Shown in pieces: positions 1 through 4,794 of a DNA stretch of 7,228 nt. Origin of the DNA: JBAZYV01 sp041658345. GTDB lineage: Bacteria > Patescibacteriota > Gracilibacteria > UBA1369 > 2-02-FULL-48-14. Location of the stretch: assembly GCA_041658345.1 (NCBI GenBank), contig JBBAAK010000022.1:1-7228 (forward strand), in the 5' to 3' direction. The position numbers and the translations under genes were made by a program. Each line of letters opens with the position of its first letter. Positions within the stretch are counted from its first letter, which is position 1. A model generated the notes under the pieces. That model saw only the letters and a program-made list of their open reading frames with translations. It had not been told where the DNA came from and searched no databases.

Positions 1-932
1 AGTGCGGTACATATAAGAAGATTGCGCGGATCTTTCGCTCTTTGAGTATCGACAAAAAGAAGCACACATCCAATGATTGCCGCACGCACCACCGATGCCT
101 GTCCCCCCGTCATAATCACAAATCCCAATATAGAAATCCCCGCGATCCATCGTGCAACACGGCGCGAAAAAAATCTTCCACATATCGCCATAATTGCTGA
201 AACGAGAATGGTAATATTATATCCCGAGAGCGCGACAAGATGGGATGTTCCACTTTGAGACATCGCAGTTTTAAATTCTTTTGAAAAACCACTGGTATCC
301 CCAAGCACCACCCCGGAGAGAAACGCACTTTCTTTTGGTGGCAGTACTTTTTCAAATGAATGGACCGCGAAATTTTTTATATCAAATAACACCTCCAATA
401 CATTCGACCCCTTGTTTTCCCCAAGAAAAATAACATCAGGAAATGCAATAATTCCAGAAATTCCCTCTTTTTCGAGATATCCTGCATATCCTTTTTCTAT
501 TGGATATTCAGACTCCCCCTTAATACGCAAAACATCACCATAATGCACTTCTGGAAATTTTCTAAGACGTAACAGCACCCGCCCAGTTTTCTCTTTTTCT
601 TTATTGAGTATATCCACAACCGCCTCTTGTGAGTTCTCGAGAACACGAACGTCTTGCGCTACTATTACGTCGGCAATAATTACAGAGTTCGGCAAAACGC
701 GTAGCATAAGCTCACTCCGCAGAGTGTAATAAAATGAACCTATCGGAAGAAGAAAAAGAAGGAAAAATAATGAGAGATATGTTTTCTTCTTTACACTAAA
801 AAACAAGAACAAAGAAAAAAGCGCCACAACACCGGTGATAATAACAGTAAATATTCCAAATGAAATGCTCGCACACAAAACCCCCAGAAGGAAAAAACAT
901 GATCCAAAGAAGAATTTCTCTGGGAGAGGCAT
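1..932 (-). CDS. comEC: ComEC/Rec2-family competence DNA-uptake channel, N-terminal part (runs off the left edge)
   Basis: I translated the minus strand from ATG at 932 to the left edge. The frame stays open for 310 codons with no stop, so the C-terminus lies outside the window. ComEC forms the inner-membrane channel that carries single-stranded DNA into the cell during natural transformation. Residues 8-38 and about 44-60 are strongly hydrophobic (membrane segments of the N-terminal DUF4131-like part). A soluble beta-rich stretch follows, about 65-190. The Competence domain then begins: LSGVVLGDTSGFS near 207-219, SGTSHLVALSGYNI at 227-240 and TGGQASVVRAA at 275-285, all hallmarks of the family. 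It lies 70 nt downstream of mnmA in the same direction. I see no Shine-Dalgarno before the ATG; the leader is AT-rich repeat-like DNA. The missing part would hold the remaining membrane helices and, in many members, a metallo-beta-lactamase-like domain. Family assignment is firm; whether the full gene is intact cannot be seen. Confidence 0.9.
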   Translation of the reverse strand, partial: MPLPEKFFFGSCFFLLGVLCASISFGIFTVIITGVVALFSLFLFFSVKKKTYLSLFFLLFLLPIGSFYYTLRSELMLRVLPNSVIIADVIVAQDVRVLENSQEAVVDILNKEKEKTGRVLLRLRKFPEVHYGDVLRIKGESEYPIEKGYAGYLEKEGISGIIAFPDVIFLGENKGSNVLEVLFDIKNFAVHSFEKVLPPKESAFLSGVVLGDTSGFSKEFKTAMSQSGTSHLVALSGYNITILVSAIMAICGRFFSRRVARWIAGISILGFVIMTGGQASVVRAAIIGCVLLFVDTQRAKDPRNLLICTA

Positions 933-940
933 AATAGATA

Positions 941-981
941 AATTTCTAATTTTGAACTTATAACTTTTTTTTGGAAATTAG
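941..981 (-). repeat. AT-rich dispersed repeat unit in the mnmA-comEC gap
   Basis: The 70-bp gap between mnmA and comEC holds, on the minus strand, CTAATTTCCAAA (981-970) followed by TTCAAAATTA (956-947). The same two words, in the same order and orientation, occur inside mnmA at 1817-1806 and 1801-1792. The spacing differs (13 versus 4 nt). This looks like two diverged copies of a short non-coding repeat. I see no hairpin terminator in this gap, so mnmA and comEC could share a transcript. Confidence 0.5.
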
Positions 982-1002
982 TAGTTAGATATTAGGATTT
1001 TA

Positions 1003-2310
1003 CTACAATATTATCCCGCCGCCTAGCATTTCATGGTTCCCATTTTTATCTACATCAATCGAATAGAAAACCGCGGATTGCCCGGGCGCAATAAATTTAA
1101 TAGGCTCAGAAAAAAGTAACTGGTAACTGGTAACTGGTAACTTTCTACCCTTACTAGTTACTGATTCCTTATTACCAATTACTAACATTGCTCTCACAAG
1201 CGGCTGACGATAGCGAACCCGCACAAGCACCTCTATTCTCCTATTCGCGCGAATTAGAGAATGGTTTTCTTCATTGATGAAATGAACATCAGTCAATGTA
1301 ATTTCCTTTTTGAATAACGCGGGATGAGTGTCTCCCTCTGCGGCGATAAGTACATTTTTCTTTATATCTTTTTCCGCCACATAATATGGCCTCTGATTTG
1401 TCCCCTGTCGTTTGTTATGAGTTGTGTGTTGTATGTTGATATGCCTCTGCCCGATGGTATAAAATTGCGCTCCTTCATGCTCACCAATTTTATATCCCTC
1501 TGTATCCAACACATCTCCTTTTTTTGGTTTTATATATTCTTTCAAAAATTCTGGTAGTTTTACTTTCCCTAAAAAACAAATCCCTTGCGAGTCTTTTTTC
1601 TCTGCGGTCGGCAATTTTGCTTTCTTCGCGATTTCTCGGACTTCCGGTTTTGTGTATTCTCCAATCGGAAACAAACAGTGTTTCAATTGTTCTTGGGTGA
1701 GTGTCCACAAAAAATATGACTGATCCTTATTTAAATCTTTCGCCTCAAGAAGGGAAAAAATTTTCTCAAAGTTTTCATCATTTTTAATTTGTAATTTTGA
1801 ATTTATTTGGAAATTAGAAATTGGAAATTCGTCATTCCGCCGAAGGCGGATATAGTGTCCCGTCGCGATATAATCTGCCCCAAGTTTCAATGCTTTATCC
1901 AAGAATATTCCGAATTTTATTTCTTTATTACACATCACATCCGGATTCGGCGTAAGTCCTTCTTTATATCCTTTGATCATATATTGCACTACATATTCAA
2001 AATAGTCTTCACGGGCATCAATTACATAGAACGGGATCCCCAGATGATCGGCAACACGACGCGCATCCTCTGCATCACGCTCAGAACACCCATCCACATT
2101 AAATCCATTAATAAATACTCCGGTCACGTCATACCCCTCTTTTTTTCCTCCAAAGGCGCCCGCCTGCCGGACGGGCAGGGATCCTCCTCCGGAGGACAAT
2201 AAAAACGCCGCGACAGAAGAATCTACGCCACCCGACATTCCCACGAAGACCTTTCGCCTGCCCCGTTGCAAGCTTGCTTTGCTATTGGGTTGTTTTGATT
2301 CTATTTCCAT
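1003..2310 (-). CDS. mnmA: tRNA-specific 2-thiouridylase MnmA, with several in-frame repeat insertions
   Basis: MnmA makes 2-thiouridine at the wobble U34 of tRNAs for Lys, Glu and Gln. It adenylates the base and transfers sulfur from a cysteine persulfide. The PP-loop SGGVDSS is at residues 26-32, the nucleophile C127 lies in VMCNKEIKF, ATGHY is at 149-153, DQSYFLWTL at 196-204, and the sulfur-carrying C245 lies in DSQGICFLG. A GAQFYTIGQRH block at 280-290 and the C-terminal beta-barrel (IAPGQSAVFY 407-416, ending MLGGGIIL) complete the fold. At 435 residues it is roughly 65 longer than the E. coli enzyme (368 residues, from memory). The excess sits mainly in a 20-residue N-terminal extension and in insertions near residues 39-55, 157-180, 291-306 and 376-398, each built of repeat-like DNA. 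All keep the frame and spare catalytic residues, so the enzyme is probably active. The ATG at 2310 has only a weak AGG upstream; a start nearer VFVGMSGG cannot be excluded. Confidence 0.96.
   Translation of the reverse strand: MEIESKQPNSKASLQRGRRKVFVGMSGGVDSSVAAFLLSSGGGSLPVRQAGAFGGKKEGYDVTGVFINGFNVDGCSERDAEDARRVADHLGIPFYVIDAREDYFEYVVQYMIKGYKEGLTPNPDVMCNKEIKFGIFLDKALKLGADYIATGHYIRLRRNDEFPISNFQINSKLQIKNDENFEKIFSLLEAKDLNKDQSYFLWTLTQEQLKHCLFPIGEYTKPEVREIAKKAKLPTAEKKDSQGICFLGKVKLPEFLKEYIKPKKGDVLDTEGYKIGEHEGAQFYTIGQRHINIQHTTHNKRQGTNQRPYYVAEKDIKKNVLIAAEGDTHPALFKKEITLTDVHFINEENHSLIRANRRIEVLVRVRYRQPLVRAMLVIGNKESVTSKGRKLPVTSYQLLFSEPIKFIAPGQSAVFYSIDVDKNGNHEMLGGGIIL
1116..1142 (-). repeat. 7-bp tandem repeat (GTAACTG on the plus strand, 3.9 copies) inside mnmA
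   Basis: The plus strand reads GTAACTG three times and then GTAACT with no interruption. On the coding strand this gives residues KLPVTSYQLL. Three 7-bp units equal 21 nt, so this copy number preserves the frame. Degenerate relatives (TTACTAGTTACTG, TTACCAATTACTAAC) continue through about 1150-1184. The block sits in the C-terminal barrel between RQPLVRAMLV and SEPIKFIAPGQ, where other MnmA proteins have a short variable loop. Confidence 0.75.
1394..1440 (-). repeat. Probable low-complexity insertion in mnmA (HTTHNKRQGTNQ segment)
   Basis: Between GQRH and PYYVAEKD, most MnmA proteins have a short glycine-rich link. Here the link is about 18 residues (291-308), encoded by a purine-poor/purine-rich string with repeated ACAAC and CATA words. 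The composition and position suggest a third kind of repeat insertion. I see no second copy in the window, so this is the least certain of the four. Confidence 0.35.
1786..1850 (-). repeat. AT-rich repeat plus small hairpin inserted in mnmA
   Basis: This segment encodes residues about 155-175, between ATGHY and the DLNKDQSYF motif. It contains TTGGAAATT twice (1807-1815 and 1821-1829), and CTAATTTCCAAA followed by TTCAAAATTA, shared with the mnmA-comEC gap. At one end lies a perfect 6-bp inverted repeat, TCCGCC at 1836-1841 and GGCGGA at 1845-1850, with a 3-nt loop. The translation FPISNFQINSKLQIKND is not MnmA-like. It reads as intergenic repeat captured in frame. Confidence 0.65.
2163..2196 (-). 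repeat. Tandem GC-rich palindromes inserted in mnmA after the PP-loop
   Basis: CCTGCC (2163-2168) and GGCAGG (2174-2179) form an inverted repeat with a 5-nt loop. They are followed by GGATCC (2179-2184) and then by the perfect 12-bp palindrome TCCTCCGGAGGA (2185-2196). On the coding strand these give GGGSLPVRQAG, which separates SSVAAFLL from KKEGYDVTGVF. In other MnmA proteins these two blocks are almost adjacent. The segment is far more GC-rich than the gene around it. Confidence 0.75.
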
Positions 2311-2340
2311 ATATTTACCTGCCTGTGGACAACTTTCTTT

Positions 2341-2369
2341 GCTTTATGCTACAATGTAATTGATCGCAA
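2341..2369 (-). promoter_or_regulatory. Weak candidate promoter for mnmA
   Basis: On the minus strand, TTGCGA (2369-2364) and TAAAGC (2346-2341) are separated by 17 nt and lie 31 nt upstream of the mnmA ATG. The -35 is reasonable (4 of 6 to TTGACA) but the -10 is poor (3 of 6 to TATAAT). Location between two genes and after a hairpin supports a start here; the motif itself is weak. Confidence 0.22.
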
Positions 2370-2389
2370 GATCACGAATTTTACTGCTT

Positions 2390-2421
2390 AGGGGCTCCGC
2401 AAGGAGTCCCTTTGGCTTTTT
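2390..2421. terminator. Hairpin with GCAA loop after the NYN gene; possible terminator
   Basis: AGGGGCTCC (2390-2398) pairs with GGAGTCCCT (2403-2411) over 9 bp, including one G-T wobble, around a GCAA tetraloop of the stable GNRA type. On the plus strand it is followed by TTGGCTTTTT. On the minus strand, where the flanking genes lie, no T-run follows. It sits 8 nt past the stop codon of the NYN gene and probably marks the end of the restriction-modification operon, but its polarity as an intrinsic terminator is reversed. It could instead be a dispersed palindromic repeat. Confidence 0.4.
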
Positions 2422-3178
2422 ATGGGTCAATCTTGTCTTTGATAGATTGCGGTATCTCTTTGGGAAAACAAACAAACTCTTTAATCTTTTTAACATCAAA
2501 TATAAAAACCTCTGTTTCATCAAGTTCTGGCGAAACCTTACCAGAAACCGCAAAAAGAATGGCTTTCTTGCCAGCATTTTTTATTCGCGTAACCGGGCTA
2601 GCAAAATCACTATCTCCACTCCACAATACAAAAGAGTCTGTGTTGTTTCTCTCGCAATCTAAAAGCATATCAACTCCCATTTCCACATCAAAATTGCACT
2701 TGGGTTCTTCTATGTAAGTAACCCCTTGTTTATTAAGTAAAGATAGTTTTTTATTTAATATTTTAACAGTATCAATGTCTAGTTTTGAAAGAAATTTTTT
2801 CTTCATAAAATTCTTCAGGATAGCAGGAGAATCATCCGGAATACTAGAAACATCAATCGACATCTTCATGAGTTTTACTGGTTTTGTAGATAAAATATAT
2901 CCACAATTTTCTATTTCTTTTATTTGTTCTTCAGAACGCTGGTCTCCCCCTAGTGTCCCTGTATAGATAGTTATGGATTGTATTGTGTCAAAAGAATCAA
3001 AAAGTTGTTTCAGCCTTTTTAAATTAAAATGCCAGCCTAGTTTTTCCTGCCAATGAAGTACATTTTGCCAATCAACGTAAATTCTTGTTGATTGCTCAAA
3101 AATAACACCAAGTTCCTCAATAGCTTTGGGAAATAACTCCGATAACTTTTTTATTCTGTCTGTTTTTGGCGTAAACAT
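2420..3178 (-). CDS. NYN (PIN-like) domain protein, predicted ribonuclease
   Basis: NYN domains belong to the PIN-like nuclease fold (LabA/DUF88 and related groups) and generally cut RNA with metal bound by clustered acidic residues. Here YVDWQNV at residues 34-40 supplies D36 and N39, CNFDVEMGVDMLLD at 161-174 supplies D164 and D170, and LWSGDSDFASPV at 185-196 supplies D189 and D191. The following IKNAGKKAILFA is the usual beta-strand after the last acidic motif. Residues 78-160 form a lysine-rich insertion between the first and second motifs, with predicted helices that may contact the partner or RNA. The C-terminal 35 residues are a short tail. I see no signal peptide or membrane segment. 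The ATG at 3178 lies 4 nt after the KTSC stop, with no Shine-Dalgarno, so translation is probably coupled. It is AT-rich (25% GC over 2701-2760) and is the last gene of the operon. Cellular target unknown. Confidence 0.85.
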   Translation of the reverse strand: MFTPKTDRIKKLSELFPKAIEELGVIFEQSTRIYVDWQNVLHWQEKLGWHFNLKRLKQLFDSFDTIQSITIYTGTLGGDQRSEEQIKEIENCGYILSTKPVKLMKMSIDVSSIPDDSPAILKNFMKKKFLSKLDIDTVKILNKKLSLLNKQGVTYIEEPKCNFDVEMGVDMLLDCERNNTDSFVLWSGDSDFASPVTRIKNAGKKAILFAVSGKVSPELDETEVFIFDVKKIKEFVCFPKEIPQSIKDKIDP

Positions 3179-3182
3179 AAAA

Positions 3183-3395
3183 TTAGCTTACTTTTTGGTA
3201 TCGGTAATGGTAACGAATATGATCATTCAGAAATTGCCCGTGTGATGAAGCGTGCAAAAATTGCTGAAACAAATGTTCCGGTACATTAAAATACTGATAC
3301 ACATCACCAGATGTAAATTCCACTTCCAAAGTAGCCGACTGTGGATCGTAGCCAATGGAACGAATGTTTGTTGATGTAACCGGCGTTCTTTGCAT
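3183..3395 (-). CDS. KTSC-domain small protein
   Basis: This 70-residue protein is one complete KTSC domain. That domain was named for its presence at the C-terminus of some lysyl-tRNA synthetases and is also found alone. Its role is not established; RNA binding has been suggested. Visible family features are VTSTNIRSIGYD at residues 6-17, TLEVEFTSG at 22-30, the central Y-x-Y motif in DVYQYFNVP (Y33, Y35), and the helix LFQQFLHASSHGQFLNDHI at 42-60, ending in a Tyr/Arg-rich tail. It starts 4 nt after the hsdS stop and ends 4 nt before the NYN start, both without Shine-Dalgarno sequences, so it is an internal member of the operon. Family assignment is confident; function, including any contribution to restriction or to RNA recognition by the NYN protein, is inference from position. 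Confidence 0.85.
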   Translation of the reverse strand: MQRTPVTSTNIRSIGYDPQSATLEVEFTSGDVYQYFNVPEHLFQQFLHASSHGQFLNDHIRYHYRYQKVS

Positions 3396-3399
3396 AAAT

Positions 3400-4794
3400 T
3401 TATTTTATAGCGTTTTCTATAAGCTCATCAATTTTGTTTCTTTCAGTTTCAATTTTCCGGTTCATTTCTTCTTGTTTATCCAATTCCGCCTTGATTTCGT
3501 CCACAATTTTTTGCTGGTCTTTGAGAGAAATATCAATCATCGGAAATTCCTGAATTTGGCTTGGAAAAATATTGGTATTGTTGCCCAGTCCTTTTTTATT
3601 CACCTCCACCAAATATTGAAAATATTCGGTTCTGAAATAATAATAGGCAAACAAATAATTATAGTTTTGCAATCTAACCCTCATGGTAAAGTCGGCAAAA
3701 ATTCCCTTCAGATCCTCGTCATCAATTAACGCGACTTTGCCTATGGTGCCTTCGCCGGAACGGGCGATTAAAATATCGTTTTTCGCAACTGTTTTGTTCT
3801 GGTTTTCACTTGAATACTCGTTTGAAACCAGTTTTGAATCCTCGCTTTCAAACTTCCAGTTTTTAATATTCGCCATTGAGATATAAAAGTATTCGCCATT
3901 CTCGTCATAATTTGAAGGCGAAACGCCCTTGCCAAGCACAATTAGCTCTGCCAAAAAATGTTTTATTTTCTTATCAGTAACTTTCTTTAATTGGCTTATT
4001 ACAAACGCCCCCGCTTCTCTATGAAATTTAACGCTTTGCCGAATGTCCCTATTGTCCGCAAATTTAGACAGTTCAAGATAATAGTTTTTGATTTTCTTTA
4101 GCTCCTCAAACTTCTTTAAATCAAACTTAAATTCTCGCGCAAACACTTTATTGATAACCTTCTGCGGTGGCGTGATTTGATTTTTGAGTTCTTTAATCTT
4201 CTTCTCAATCGGCTCAATTTGCGCAACAATTTTGTCTTGGGCAGATTTTGAAACTAGAGGAATTTTGATCTTTAATAAGTCTACTGGGTTCACCCTCCTA
4301 TGTGTTTTACCGCTCTCAAGTTTTCCTAAATCAGACAAAAACTTACTTGATGTAATAAGATAATATAAAAATAAAGGGTTGGTATTTTTTGAAACTGAAT
4401 ACTCTAACAGTTCCGTAGATCCAATATACCGACAATGTTGAAGGTTCAGAAAAATATTTCCCATTTGTGGTTGCATTTTGGGAATAACAATATCGCCGTT
4501 CTGTAAAATACTTTTATCGGAACCGACTTCATTTACTTCTTCAATATTTATAAGATTGTTAAATCTTCTCTCTATGTTTCCAATATCAACTAAAACTTCA
4601 GGATCTTCCAATTCTCCTTTTGAAACTTTCTTCGCAGGAATTTCTTTCAAGACATACTTTAGTTTAATATTTCGCTTTGTAGGGTAAACTTCCGCTTTTT
4701 GAATATCAAAAAAATATCTATAACCAACATTTGGTCTAATAAATTCCTGTTGCCCAATATTTTTAAAATCAGTTGTAAATTGTTTTAGTGGCAT
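3400..4794 (-). CDS. hsdS: Type I restriction-modification specificity subunit HsdS
   Basis: HsdS gives a type I system its DNA target: each of its two recognition domains reads one half of a bipartite site, and helical spacers bind two HsdM subunits. Domain 1 covers about residues 44-180, with NGDIVIPKMQPQMGNI at 99-114 and RRVNPVDLLKIKIPL at 166-180. The first helical spacer follows (about 183-245), starting SAQDKIVAQIEPIEKKIKEL. Domain 2 covers about 275-420, with GEYFYISMANIKNW at 300-313, NDILIARSGEGTIGKVALI at 339-357 and FPSQIQEFPMI at 410-420. The second spacer, LKDQQKIVDEIKAELDK, starts at 424. At 464 residues it has the normal length for a two-domain subunit. Its start overlaps the end of the ATPase gene by 10 nt, and a GAGGAG lies 11 nt before the ATG. 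GC content differs between the two halves (32-38% in sampled lines of domain 1, 45-47% in domain 2). The two domains are clearly unlike each other, so the target should be asymmetric. Confidence 0.93.
   Translation of the reverse strand: MPLKQFTTDFKNIGQQEFIRPNVGYRYFFDIQKAEVYPTKRNIKLKYVLKEIPAKKVSKGELEDPEVLVDIGNIERRFNNLINIEEVNEVGSDKSILQNGDIVIPKMQPQMGNIFLNLQHCRYIGSTELLEYSVSKNTNPLFLYYLITSSKFLSDLGKLESGKTHRRVNPVDLLKIKIPLVSKSAQDKIVAQIEPIEKKIKELKNQITPPQKVINKVFAREFKFDLKKFEELKKIKNYYLELSKFADNRDIRQSVKFHREAGAFVISQLKKVTDKKIKHFLAELIVLGKGVSPSNYDENGEYFYISMANIKNWKFESEDSKLVSNEYSSENQNKTVAKNDILIARSGEGTIGKVALIDDEDLKGIFADFTMRVRLQNYNYLFAYYYFRTEYFQYLVEVNKKGLGNNTNIFPSQIQEFPMIDISLKDQQKIVDEIKAELDKQEEMNRKIETERNKIDELIENAIK

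Noticed and set aside
73..355. Short open frames on both strands at the left end
   Set aside because: They overlap the ComEC frame, which has clear family motifs and continues off the edge; the short frames are shadows.
1116..1142. CRISPR-like array
   Set aside because: The units are 7 bp and directly adjacent, with no spacers; this is a simple tandem repeat inside a coding region.
1807..2202. Plus-strand open frame of 131 codons
   Set aside because: It lies wholly antisense to mnmA, whose minus-strand frame carries catalytic motifs; the plus-strand translation shows no recognisable domain.
2324..2332. DnaA-box-like TTGTCCACA on the minus strand
   Set aside because: It is a single site with one mismatch to the consensus and has no neighbouring boxes, AT-rich unwinding region or dnaA/dnaN genes.
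2360..2717. Plus-strand open frames of about 100 codons starting near 2360 and 2412
   Set aside because: They cover the hairpin and the antisense of the NYN gene. No domain is visible, and the NYN frame accounts for this DNA.
3355..3729. Plus-strand open frame of 124 codons
   Set aside because: It is antisense to the end of hsdS and the start of the KTSC gene. Its Phe/Leu-rich translation is what the Lys/Glu-rich coding strand produces in reverse.
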